64,000 nt of DNA from GCA-2746605 sp963704835 (GTDB lineage Bacteria; Bacteroidota; Ignavibacteria; Ignavibacteriales; Melioribacteraceae): assembly GCA_963704835.1 (NCBI GenBank), contig CAVPHW010000020.1:505132-569131 (forward strand), given 5' to 3'. The notes beneath the pieces were generated by a model. It was not told the origin of the DNA. It saw only the letters and a list, made by a program, of their open reading frames with translations, and did not search any database. Each line of letters opens with the position of its first letter. Within the stretch, counting starts at the first letter, position 1. The translations under genes were made by a program, and so were the position numbers. Positions 10,057 to 19,005 of this stretch are shown one piece after another.

Positions 10057-10554
10057 TTATAATAATTTCTTAATATTATCATTTTTCTTCATTGATTCTT
10101 CAGCCATTTTTACTTTATAATCTACAAATTTTTTCTGAAGAGCTAAATTTCCTGTAGCAATAATTTGGATTGCGAGCAATGCCGCATTTTTAGAACCATC
10201 AATTCCAACAGTAGCAACTGGAATTCCCGGTGGCATTTGGACAATTGAGAGCAATGAATCTAGCCCATCCTGAAAATTTGATTTCATTGGTACACCAATA
10301 ACTGGCAAAACAGTTTGACCAGCAGTAACTCCAGGAAGATGTGCCGCCATTCCTGCAGCTGCAATAATAACTTTTAATCCCCTTTCGACTGCAGTTTTGG
10401 TATATAATGAGTGTTCTTCAGGAGTTCTATGAGCAGATAATATTTTAACTTCAAACTGGATGTCAAATTCATTAAATATTGCGAATGACTTTTGCATTAC
10501 AGGTAAATCTGAATCACTTCCCATAATTATTCCAACAAGTGGATTATTTGACAT
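10057..10554 (-). CDS. purE: N5-carboxyaminoimidazole ribonucleotide mutase PurE
   Basis: A 165-residue class I PurE that converts N5-CAIR to CAIR in purine synthesis. The glycine-rich phosphate loop MGSDSDLPVM, the catalytic His region SAHRTPE and the GMAAHLPGV segment are present. It is convergent with the SIMPL gene, with a 19-nt gap. purK is not adjacent. Confidence 0.95.
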   Translation of the reverse strand: MSNNPLVGIIMGSDSDLPVMQKSFAIFNEFDIQFEVKILSAHRTPEEHSLYTKTAVERGLKVIIAAAGMAAHLPGVTAGQTVLPVIGVPMKSNFQDGLDSLLSIVQMPPGIPVATVGIDGSKNAALLAIQIIATGNLALQKKFVDYKVKMAEESMKKNDNIKKLL

Positions 10555-10816
10555 TGTAATTCCTATAATTTATGCGTAAATAATTGAGTGCTAAATATAG
10601 AAAAGTTTTTTATTTCTTAATAGGTATGATTATTTACGATTGTAAATTAGATTTCAATTAACCTGATCTGTATTATTATAATAGGTAGTTATTAATTCAG
10701 ATTGCCTTCAATCTAAACTTAAAATAAGATTATTTTTCACATTCTGTACTTTTTCGGAGTAGATAAAAATAATTGAATAACCGAAAAATAATATCATAAA
10801 TACATTAGTGTTGTTA

Positions 10817-11461
10817 TCATTTTCTTACAAGTGATCCAGCACCCGATATATCTGTCTTCACATCCGTGGGATTTCCATAAAGTGCAATATGACCAGCACC
10901 TGAAACTTCTGCATTCACCGAATTAGATGAGTTTATTATAGCATTAGCTGCTCCACTTACATCAATTTCAAGATCCTCAGTAATAAAATTCATAGCGTCA
11001 AGATCAGCTGCTCCGCTAATATCAATGGTAACAGAGTTGGCTATCCCTTCAATTACTACGCTAGATGCTCCGCTTAAGTCTAATTCAAATTCACTTGAAT
11101 TTATTCCATAAGCTGATAATTCATTTGCACCCGAACAATCAATGGAAACAAGAGATGGAACTATAATATTTATCTTTAAATCTCGTTTAGGTCTTAAACT
11201 TTCCTTAGAATATATGTAAAGTGTGCTTCCCTTTACCTTTGTTTTAATATAATCCATTAGATTACTTTCAGCAGTTATTTCAACTAAAGTTTTATTACCT
11301 ATAATAATTTCAATCTCAAAACTACCCGAAGCATCTATTTTATCAAACGATCCTATTTCTCTAACTTCCGAAATTTCATTACCATTTCCCTTAATTCCAT
11401 TTAATTTGCATGAAACCAAAACAAATGAGGATAATATTAGATATACAATTATTTTTTTCAT
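10817..11461 (-). CDS. DUF2807 head-GIN-like lipoprotein
   Basis: A 214-residue secreted lipoprotein. The signal peptide ends in a lipobox (LVSCK), and the rest is a beta-helix-like repeat of short strands rich in DISGA, DLSGA and DVSGA, as in the DUF2807 'putative auto-transporter adhesin, head GIN domain' family common in Bacteroidota. It is probably an outer-membrane-anchored surface protein; the function is unknown. It stands alone between a 262-nt gap toward purE and a 224-nt divergent gap toward the pyrophosphatase gene, neither of which shows a recognisable RNA or ORF. Confidence 0.78.
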   Translation of the reverse strand: MKKIIVYLILSSFVLVSCKLNGIKGNGNEISEVREIGSFDKIDASGSFEIEIIIGNKTLVEITAESNLMDYIKTKVKGSTLYIYSKESLRPKRDLKINIIVPSLVSIDCSGANELSAYGINSSEFELDLSGASSVVIEGIANSVTIDISGAADLDAMNFITEDLEIDVSGAANAIINSSNSVNAEVSGAGHIALYGNPTDVKTDISGAGSLVRK

Positions 11462-11685
11462 AATAATTCCATTTTTCTATTATGACGTAATAATTTTTAA
11501 TAAGTTTCATTTTTAATCCATTTCAATTGTAAATTCATTTTTTTTCTTAAAGTTACTCTTTAAATGCTGACTGGAATTAATTTTCTCGATGTCGTTATTC
11601 GCTAACAATTTGTGATATTAAGTGCAATAATATTTTCTATTTTCATTATATTGCTACAATTCAATTTAATTTTTAAAGGATTTAT

Positions 11686-12297
11686 ATGGCTTTCCCCACT
11701 CCTTTTTTTAAGTGGCGCCCTCATCCATGGCACGGATTAGAAATTGGTAAAGGTGCTCCCGAAATAGTAAATGCATATATAGAAATCACACCATTTGATT
11801 TTGTTAAATATGAAGTTGATAAAACAACAGGATATTTAAGAGTTGATAGGCCACACAGAACTTCTTCCCAACCACCATCTTTATATGGATTTATTCCTAA
11901 AACATATTGTGGAGAAAGAGTTAAAAATCTTTCTCCTAGTTCAGTTATTGGCGATGGAGATCCGTTAGATATATGTATTATAACGGAGAGACCTATCAAT
12001 AAATCTGAAATTATTTTAGATGCAAAAATTGTTGGTGGAATTCAAATGATTGATCATGGAGAAGCTGACGATAAAATAATTGCTGTATTAGCAAATGATA
12101 ATGTTTGGCAATCTGCTAATGAAATTGAAGATTTACCCGATGTAATGATAGAAAGATTGAGGCATTATTTTCTAACATATAAGCTTGTTTCTGGTGAAGA
12201 ATCTAAAGTTAAAATTGATAAACTATACAATCGGGAGCATGCATTAAAAGTTGTAGAAGCCTCTATTCTTGATTATAGAGATGAGTATGGCGAGTGA
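11686..12297 (+). CDS. ppa: Soluble inorganic pyrophosphatase
   Basis: Family I cytoplasmic pyrophosphatase of 203 residues, hydrolysing PPi to drive biosynthesis. The metal-binding signature GDGDPLDI (DxDPxD) is present, along with the upstream EV(D)KTTGYLRVDRP region and YGFIPKTYCGE. It is slightly longer than the E. coli type and resembles longer bacterial/eukaryotic-like forms. An AAAGG element precedes the ATG. It is followed by the TraB-like gene 42 nt downstream. Confidence 0.92.
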   Translation: MAFPTPFFKWRPHPWHGLEIGKGAPEIVNAYIEITPFDFVKYEVDKTTGYLRVDRPHRTSSQPPSLYGFIPKTYCGERVKNLSPSSVIGDGDPLDICIITERPINKSEIILDAKIVGGIQMIDHGEADDKIIAVLANDNVWQSANEIEDLPDVMIERLRHYFLTYKLVSGEESKVKIDKLYNREHALKVVEASILDYRDEYGE

Positions 12298-12339
12298 TAG
12301 TTTGATCTTTAATTTTTTCCGGAAAAGGAATTTGTATTA

Positions 12340-13515
12340 ATGAGTTATTTAGAATCGAATGATGTCCATTTACTAAATTATAAAGATAAACAGATATTTC
12401 TTATTGGAACTGCTCATATTTCTAAGATGTCGGCTGATCTAGTTAAAGAGGTTATTATTTCTGAAATGCCTGATACTGTTTGCGTAGAATTGGATGCACA
12501 AAGATTGGAATCAATAAAAAATAAAAAAAGGTGGGAAAATTTAGACCTTAAAACCATTATTAAACAAAAACAGCTAAGTACTTTGATTATAAACATATTG
12601 CTATCATCATATCAGAAAAAACTTGGCAGTAAATTAGGAGTTAATCCTGGATTAGAATTACTTGAAGCAGTAAAAATTGCGGAAGAAAATAATCTAGCTA
12701 TAGAATTAATTGACAGAGATGTAAAAATTACGCTAAAAAGAGCATGGCATTCAATGAGCTTTTTCCAAAAAGCAAAATTTATGACTTTTGGACTAGCAAG
12801 TGTTTTCGACAAGCAAGAAATTACTGAAGAACAACTTGAAGAATTAAAAAACAAAGATGTATTAACTGAACTTATGAATGATCTTGGTAAAGAATTACCA
12901 GTTTTGAAGAAAGTCCTAATTGATGAGCGAGATAGTTTTTTAGCACAAAAGATTATGAATTCATCAGGTAATAAAATAGTTGCAGTTGTTGGTGCTGGTC
13001 ATGTTCAAGGTATATTGGATAAAATAAATAGTGATGAAAAGATAAATATTGAAGAAATCACTTTCATTCCAAAACCTTCCCCTGTCGCAAAAATTATTGG
13101 TTGGTCTATACCGATATTAATAATATGTTCAATCGTTTATATTGGTTTAGCAAAGGGATTTGATGAGGCCGGAAATAGTGTACTTATTTGGATTTTAGCA
13201 AATGGCATCCCAAGTGCAATTGGCGCAATAATAGCTTTTGGTCATCCTTATGCAATTATTTCTGTGTTTTTTGCTGCCCCTCTCACTAGCTTGACTCCAT
13301 TAATTGGTGCCGGTTATGTGGCTGCATTTGTTCAATCTTATTTTAAACCTCCAGTTGTGCTAGAAATACAAAACGTGAGCGAGGATATTAATAAGCTAAG
13401 CTTATGGTGGAAGAATAAACTTCTTAGGATTTTACTTGTATTTATCCTTTCCGGTTTAGGAAGTGTGCTAGGAACTTATGTGGGAGCATATAAGATTTTT
13501 ACAAATCTTTTTTAA
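12340..13515 (+). CDS. TraB/PrgY (GumN-like) family membrane protein
   Basis: A 391-residue protein with the TraB/GumN fold. The conserved motifs GTAHIS near residue 23, VCVELDAQR near 47 and the internal VVGAGHVQGI near 215 are followed by a C-terminal part with about four transmembrane helices (from VAKIIGWSIPILIICSIVYI on). TraB/PrgY relatives inhibit pheromones in enterococci, and Tiki-like metalloproteases share the fold. Whether this one is a protease is not known. No partner gene is evident. Confidence 0.82.
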   Translation: MSYLESNDVHLLNYKDKQIFLIGTAHISKMSADLVKEVIISEMPDTVCVELDAQRLESIKNKKRWENLDLKTIIKQKQLSTLIINILLSSYQKKLGSKLGVNPGLELLEAVKIAEENNLAIELIDRDVKITLKRAWHSMSFFQKAKFMTFGLASVFDKQEITEEQLEELKNKDVLTELMNDLGKELPVLKKVLIDERDSFLAQKIMNSSGNKIVAVVGAGHVQGILDKINSDEKINIEEITFIPKPSPVAKIIGWSIPILIICSIVYIGLAKGFDEAGNSVLIWILANGIPSAIGAIIAFGHPYAIISVFFAAPLTSLTPLIGAGYVAAFVQSYFKPPVVLEIQNVSEDINKLSLWWKNKLLRILLVFILSGLGSVLGTYVGAYKIFTNLF

Positions 13516-13578
13516 CAAGATCTGAAAGCTCTTTGTTTTCCTCTGGTGTCTCAGAGCTAAAATCTTTTATCTTAAATC

Positions 13579-14148
13579 TTAAATCATCTCACTCATAAGT
13601 TCTTTTCTTGGTTGTGCAATAACTACTTTATTAACGAGTAATCCCTTTGCACTTATCAATGCAGCACCTGCATCTACAGCTGTTTGAACCGCTGAGACAT
13701 CGCCTGTTAAAGTACAAAAAGCTTTCCCACCCAATGCCATTGCTAGTCTAATTTCTATTATTCTAACGGTTGCAGATTTAACAGCTGCATCTGCTCCCTC
13801 AATTAACGAGGCTACTGAAAATGACTCAATGATTCCTAATGCTTCAAGGTTTTCAACACCAGAATGACCTGATAAAGCTGGGAAAATATCTTTATGAACA
13901 TTTGGTATTACAAAAGTATCAATTACAGAAAAATCTACTTGCTCTGCAGCAGTTTCAACTGCTGTTTGAACAGCAGCAACATCACCGCCTATTAAAACCA
14001 TATATTTTCCGGAACAAATTGATCTAGAAATTATTAATTCAACTTCCGAAGTTTTTAACATTATATCAGCTGCTTGCATTCCTGCTGCAATGCTGGAAAG
14101 TTCTAATAGACCTATAGAATTCAATTGCATTTTACATCCTTTCGTCAA
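13579..14148 (-). CDS. pduT: Tandem-domain microcompartment shell protein, PduT-like
   Basis: A 189-residue protein with two BMC shell domains in tandem (residues about 4-85 and 95-180; both contain the GGDVAAV/TGDVSAV strand-turn). BMC-T proteins form trimers that act as pseudohexameric tiles. The first domain carries C39 in SICSGKY, matching the pore cysteine (Cys38) of PduT that binds a [4Fe-4S] cluster. It follows pduS by 43 nt, the pairing seen in Pdu-type loci, so the likely role is to pass electrons across the shell to PduS. No other shell protein or core enzyme is in this window. Confidence 0.9.
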   Translation of the reverse strand: MTKGCKMQLNSIGLLELSSIAAGMQAADIMLKTSEVELIISRSICSGKYMVLIGGDVAAVQTAVETAAEQVDFSVIDTFVIPNVHKDIFPALSGHSGVENLEALGIIESFSVASLIEGADAAVKSATVRIIEIRLAMALGGKAFCTLTGDVSAVQTAVDAGAALISAKGLLVNKVVIAQPRKELMSEMI

Positions 14149-14191
14149 ACATTATTAAATATAAAACTTTTCATTTATTGCACAAAAAACA

Positions 14192-15512
14192 CTATCTATT
14201 CTCAATAATAATATATTCCTTACAAACTTCTGTTACAATTCCGCTGATTGATGCATGGACCAATGCTCCTAATATACCTTGTTCTAAATTTCCAACTAAA
14301 TCGCCTTTTTTAATTTTGGAGCCGACAGTAATAACCGAATTAGTTGGAGAACCTACATGTTGTTTTAAGTAATATTTTTACACTATTTGGTTCAGGAAAA
14401 TCACTTCTATAAGGTGTGTGATGATTGTATTTCTCAACTTTCAATCTTTTCATTAGTTGATTTATTGGAACACTTCTTCCCTCTTTAATTGGATGAACTT
14501 TTAATGGTTTTGTCTGTACATATTTAATTTCGTTCACTTTTAGATAATCTTTCCCTTGATCACAAGCTTCGCGAGGATATAAATCTTCTGGACAAGCATA
14601 TAGTGAACATAAACCACAAGAGCAGCACAAATCAGCGTACTGATTCCAGACCTTTTCTCCGGTTGTAGTAAAGCCAAGAGATCTCATAACTTTGTGAGGT
14701 TGAACATCATACCCTAAAAAATATCTTGGACAAAATTCAGTACAATAACTACATTGATCGCATGCTGATTTTCCAATTTTGTTCATACTTTCAATTGGGC
14801 GATCCATTCTACTGATTAGATAATGATCTTTTGGAAGAATAATAAGACCTGCAGTTGTCTTAGTAACTACTTCACTTTATATCAAAAGACAGCTTTCCCA
14901 TCATTAAACCGCTTACAAAAATTCCATAATCGGAGACGGTTGTACCACCAACAAATTTAATAACATCTTCAAAAGAAGTTCCGATGGGTACAAAAAAAGA
15001 AGAAGGATTTTTAACTGCTCCGGTAACACAAATAAACTTTTCAGTAACTGGAATATCATTATTAGCATTAAAGACGTTATAAAATGTTTCTACATTGTTT
15101 ACAACACAACCTACATCAAGTGGCAAACCTTTAGGTGGAATTAATCTTTTTGTTGCGTGGTAAACAAGTTCATATTCATCTCCTGAAGGATAAAAATCAC
15201 CAAGAAAACTCATCTCTATTTTACTATTCTTAATTTCGGTTTCAATTGTTAGAAATTGCTAATGTATTTTTAGATTTAATTCCAAAAAAACCTTTTTTTG
15301 CATTAGTACTTTCAAACATTAGTTTCAAACCACTAACAATTTCCGGAGCATGATTAACCATAATTTCATAATCTTTATGAATCAAGTGGTTCACATTCAG
15401 CACCATTTGCTAAAATAAATTCAACGTTTGATTTTGCTTTTATATGTGTTGGAAATCCAGCACCACCAGCCCCAACAACTCCGGCATTAAATATTTTTTC
15501 TGCTAAATTCAC
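14192..15512 (-). CDS. pduS: PduS-like RnfC-family flavin/Fe-S electron carrier of a microcompartment (4 frameshifts)
   Basis: Starts at a GTG (15512) with AAGGAA upstream. Corrected, it is 438 residues: VVGAGGAGFPTHIK (NADH/FMN-binding loop), ANGAECEP, NNVETF, an SLBB-type region (VTGAVKNP), then two 4Fe-4S motifs (CDQCSYCTEFCP; CSCGLC with a later CP) and a C-terminal lipoyl-like/barrel-sandwich tail. PduS family proteins oxidise NADH and reduce cobalamin or recycle cofactors inside microcompartments. Four extra bases break the frame near 15383, 15250, 14877 and 14362. All are one-base insertions, and the corrected length is a whole number of codons. It lies directly downstream of the phosphatase gene. 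Confidence 0.85.
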
Positions 15513-15515
15513 ATT

Positions 15516-16753
15516 TTAATTCCTTTTTATAACAACCACAGTCTTATCATCTTGGTATTTACTTTCAGAAGTAGAAAATTTTTGTACATCTTCAATAATT
15601 GTTGTCGCAATTTCTTTTGGAGTCTTATCAAAGTTAGCAATAATTAATTTCATCTAATCTATTTTCTTCATAAAATTGAAATTTATCATTTGCAGCCTCA
15701 GTAATTCCATCTGAATAGATTATAAGAATATCTCCTTTACTAAAATTAATGCTATCAGTCTCATACTTAGAATTTGGAGCAGGTCCAAGCAATGGTCCAG
15801 TTGGTTGCAATAAAGTTATTTTTTTTGTTTCATTACTATAAAATATAGGCGGATTATGTCCGGCATTTGCATAAAGAAATAAGTCCTTTTTTATCATTTG
15901 ATAGTTCACCATAAAATAATGTTGAAAATTTATCATCGCTAAAAATTTTATTTACCAAGATTGTTCATACGTATTCATCATTGGTGAAATTTTCATTTGG
16001 AAATTACCTGCCATTCTTATGGCACCAGAGATATACATCGCTTCAGCAGAAGCACTTAAACCTTTTGAAGCAGCATCACCTAAAACAATTCCCAAGTCTT
16101 TCTTCATCATCCCCAACAGTAATATAATCATAGAAATCACCACCAACAATTTCAGCGGGAACTGTAATTCCAAAAATATCATAATTATGAAATTTATGTT
16201 CATGTTCCGGTAAAATGCTTCGCTGCAATTGTTTCGCTTTATCAATATCCTCAATTAAATTCTTTCTTGAAGAAGATATTCTTCTTTCACGAATTTTTGA
16301 AGTTAGTACTGTAGCAACAATATTTAAGACATAACGCAGATCTTCATCTAAATCATCACTATTCAATGACAACAAATATTCATAATAAGATTCTGAACCG
16401 ACCTTAATTTTGCTACCAATTCCTGAAGCGGAATATTTTAATATTCCTTTTTTTAATAATGTCTCATTTGTTTCATTTGCCAGAATTGTTCTGTACTTAG
16501 CAACATGCGCTAAAACCGGATTATCTTTAAAGTTAAGTTCAAAATTTTTCTTAATTTTTTGAACTTTGCCCATTTGATGCAGAAGCACATAAGTCTTTTT
16601 TGTCAGAATTTAATTTCCAAATTCTACCACCATTAATATTATTTTCATGACTTTTTACAAGTTGATTAAGAACTTCATATAATAAGTCATTTTCCGATTC
16701 AAATTTATTTGATGCAAGGCATCAATTGCTTTATATAATCTTTTTTGTTCCAT
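15516..16753 (-). CDS. GAF-like/PP2C (RsbU-SpoIIE) phosphatase, heavily frameshifted
   Basis: The start is ATG 16753 and the stop TAA is at 15516. An N-terminal GAF-like region (to about residue 180) is followed by a linker (KAKQLQRSILPE) and a PP2C/SpoIIE domain with PAEIVGGDFYDY, VLGDAASKG, YANAGHNPP and YSDGITEA. Such proteins dephosphorylate anti-sigma-factor antagonists in stress partner-switching. The frame breaks about six times: an apparent missing base near 16712, extra bases near 16560, 16109, 15890 and 15650, and an unresolved change near 15960. All catalytic Asp motifs survive. This is the most damaged gene in the window. It could be a true pseudogene, but neighbouring conserved genes show the same damage. 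No anti-sigma partner is adjacent. Confidence 0.75.
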
Positions 16754-16772
16754 TTATATTAAGATTACCAAA

Positions 16773-18048
16773 TTATTTTGAATAAAAATTGAGAATTTTA
16801 ACAATTGCAGCTTTACTAACTTCGTTAAACTCATCACTGTTAAACGCTTTCATGAGGCTATTTTGAGATGATCTAAATACACCTTTTTCTACGTATCCAC
16901 CACCTTCATAAACTCCAGTTTCAAGTTCGTTTTCACCTTTAGAGACTGTCGGAATTTCTGAATTTGGATTCATTAGATTTTTCCATTTAGAATCAAAATT
17001 AACCAAAGTTGTAATATTTGGTTCCCAAGGTTCAACATCTAAAGGATAAAAATTTTGATACGCAACATCGGATGTATAATACTCATCTGCTAAACCAACA
17101 AGTCCATGCCCAAGTTCATGAACAAATATTTGTTTTGAAGATTTGTTATCAACAACAGTGGTTGAATAGTAATTGTAAATTGAACCGCCTCCATATTTTT
17201 CTGAATTAACCAATATATATATCTGATCGTAAGGAACATTTGAGGCATAATTCCTAACTGATTTATTATCCATTGTCATAATATATCTTTCACTATCAAA
17301 AGTATAATAAGTTGAATTCACAATAGTTTTTTTCCAAATAGAATCAGCAGGAATATCAATTCCACTTTCTTCTGAATGTGCTAAAATACCCCAAATATTA
17401 ATGGAATTTTTATAACTGGTAAAGGGTTCGTATAAAAATAGATAATTAGCAAATCGTTCACAATCAGCTCTAAATTTATCCATTTCACTTTCTGTATATC
17501 CATCGGGTATAAAAACAATATCCAGTGCAGTCTTCGAACTTCTAGTATTGTGAACCTTAAAACTCTCCGACTTATTCAATTTTTCTTTTTTCACAAAATA
17601 ACTATTCGGATCAACTAGAAATTCAGTTCTTTTCATAAAATTATTTAAGTTGTCTCTATCATGAATTTCAACTCTAACTGAATCTTTGGGATATGGAAAA
17701 ACAAGTGTTTCGGAAAAGGATCTACTTATTATTTTGGCTTCATCGGTAGTTTGCCATTCTTGGAAAAGAGTTGAATATCCTTTTGAATAAATTAAATTAC
17801 CAGTCTTTTATATCAAAAACCATGTACATAAAATTACCAAAACCAATAGTATCAATTAAGTTAATTTTTGAACCACCCCAAAAAGGTTCCTCAATTAATT
17901 CATCAAAAGTATAGTAATCCTCAGTTGCATTCCCTGAATGGAAATAATCTAATCTCAATTGTTTATTATGGAAATAATGATCAAAACTGATTTGAGAAAA
18001 TATTGATGATGAAATAGATAATAAAAATAAGATTGTAATATTTTTCAT
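16773..18048 (-). CDS. Secreted M64-type (IgA peptidase-like) metallopeptidase, one frameshift
   Basis: Begins with a signal peptide (MKNITILFLLSISSSIFS). An N-terminal beta domain is followed by the M64 peptidase domain with VFIPDGYTESE and the zinc motif HELGHGLVGLADEY (HExxH plus downstream Asp/Glu). The family cleaves IgA in Clostridium ramosum, but most members are environmental and of unknown substrate. An extra T near 17799 (after DIKDW) splits it; the corrected protein has 424 residues. The gene lies 19 nt upstream of the phosphatase gene on the same strand. Confidence 0.82.
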
Positions 18049-18072
18049 ATTGATTCAGTTTATTATTATAGA

Positions 18073-18091
18073 TTCCGGATCAAGTCCGGAA
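18073..18091. repeat. Short palindromic repeat TTCCGGA-N5-TCCGGAA
   Basis: A perfect 7-bp inverted repeat with a 5-nt loop, embedded in GATTCCGGATCAAGTCCGGAATGAC-like sequence, sits between the M64 peptidase and pyrE genes. Similar palindromes are dispersed repeats in many genomes. With only one copy here I cannot show that it is repeated. It could also act as a weak terminator or processing site. Confidence 0.5.
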
Positions 18092-18148
18092 TGACAAGCC
18101 ATTCTCATGATGAACTTGTTTCAGTAACTAATTTAATTATTAAAAATA

Positions 18149-18722
18149 CTAAATTTTTCGTGAACCTGGTTTGACTAATGGTTTACCTTCTTTACAAATT
18201 GGACACTCATCGGGCAAATATGAGATAACCTCCATTTGTAAAGCACTAATTTGGGGGACTTTAAAATCTACCTTTCCATTACTTCTATCAACAAGCATTC
18301 CAACTCCTACAACATTCGCATTACTTGTCTTTACAATATCAATTACTTCAAACACTGAGCCACCAGTTGTTACAACATCTTCACAAACTAAAATGTTTTC
18401 GTGCTCCTTAATTTCGAATCCCCTTCTCAAGGTTAAATTTTTAGATTCTCGCTCTGCAAAAATAAACTTTTTATTCAATTGTCTAGCAATTTCTTGACCA
18501 ACAACAATTCCACCAATAGCAGGTGAGATAACAGTATCAATTTCAAAATCCTTAAAATAATCAGCAATGATTTTACAAATAGTCGATGTATATTCAGGAT
18601 ACTGCAATACTTTTGCACACTGAAAATATTGACTACTATGTCGACCAGATGTTAATAAAAAATGCCCTTCTAAGAGGGCATCAGTTTTATAAAAATAATT
18701 CGAGTAATTCTTTTTTTTCCAT
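18149..18722 (-). CDS. pyrE: Orotate phosphoribosyltransferase PyrE, one frameshift
   Basis: Makes OMP from orotate and PRPP. From ATG 18722 the protein reads MEKKELLELFL, then after removal of one extra base (near 18689) KTDALLEGHFLLTSGRHSSQY, and continues in frame to a total of 190 residues. The PRPP-binding loop is VCEDVVTTGGS; PAIGGIVVG and the C-terminal CPICKEG pair of cysteines are also visible. Without the correction only a protein starting at an internal Met (18607) would be called. It starts 2 nt after the phhB stop. Confidence 0.88.
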
Positions 18723-18724
18723 TT

Positions 18725-19005
18725 TTAGATAATTCCGTCTATTTTTGATATTAGTTCAAAATCCTTATTTGTAATACCGGAATGAGGAATGCGTAAAAGT
18801 TGATATTTTAACTTTGTTCCATGAATGCAAATTTAATATCCGGGTGATGATTCAATTTCTCAGAAACAAAACCAATTTTAATAACAAAAGAAATAGCACA
18901 TGTAAAATCTAAAAAATCGAATTCTTTTGCAATACATTTCCCATCATAATTCCAACCTTTAAATTCATTAAGCTTCTTAAGTATTTCGGTCTCGGTAAAA
19001 CTCAT
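18725..19005 (-). CDS. phhB: Pterin-4a-carbinolamine dehydratase-like protein, two frameshifts
   Basis: Small PCD/DCoH family protein that recycles 4a-hydroxytetrahydropterin or acts in pterin/Moco-related roles. The motif [E/K]HHPD appears as KLNHHPDI, preceded by GWNYDG and FVIKIGFVSEK. Extra bases near 18810 and 18782 break the C-terminal part; corrected, it ends THSSSGITNKDFELISKI and is 92 residues, a typical length. The start overlaps the clpC 3' end by 29 nt, and pyrE follows 2 nt after the stop. Confidence 0.82.

Noticed and set aside
13516..13578. Terminator between the TraB-like gene and pduT (AGCTCT...AGAGCT)
   Set aside because: The stem is six pairs with a 20-nt loop and no clear T-run; too weak to call.
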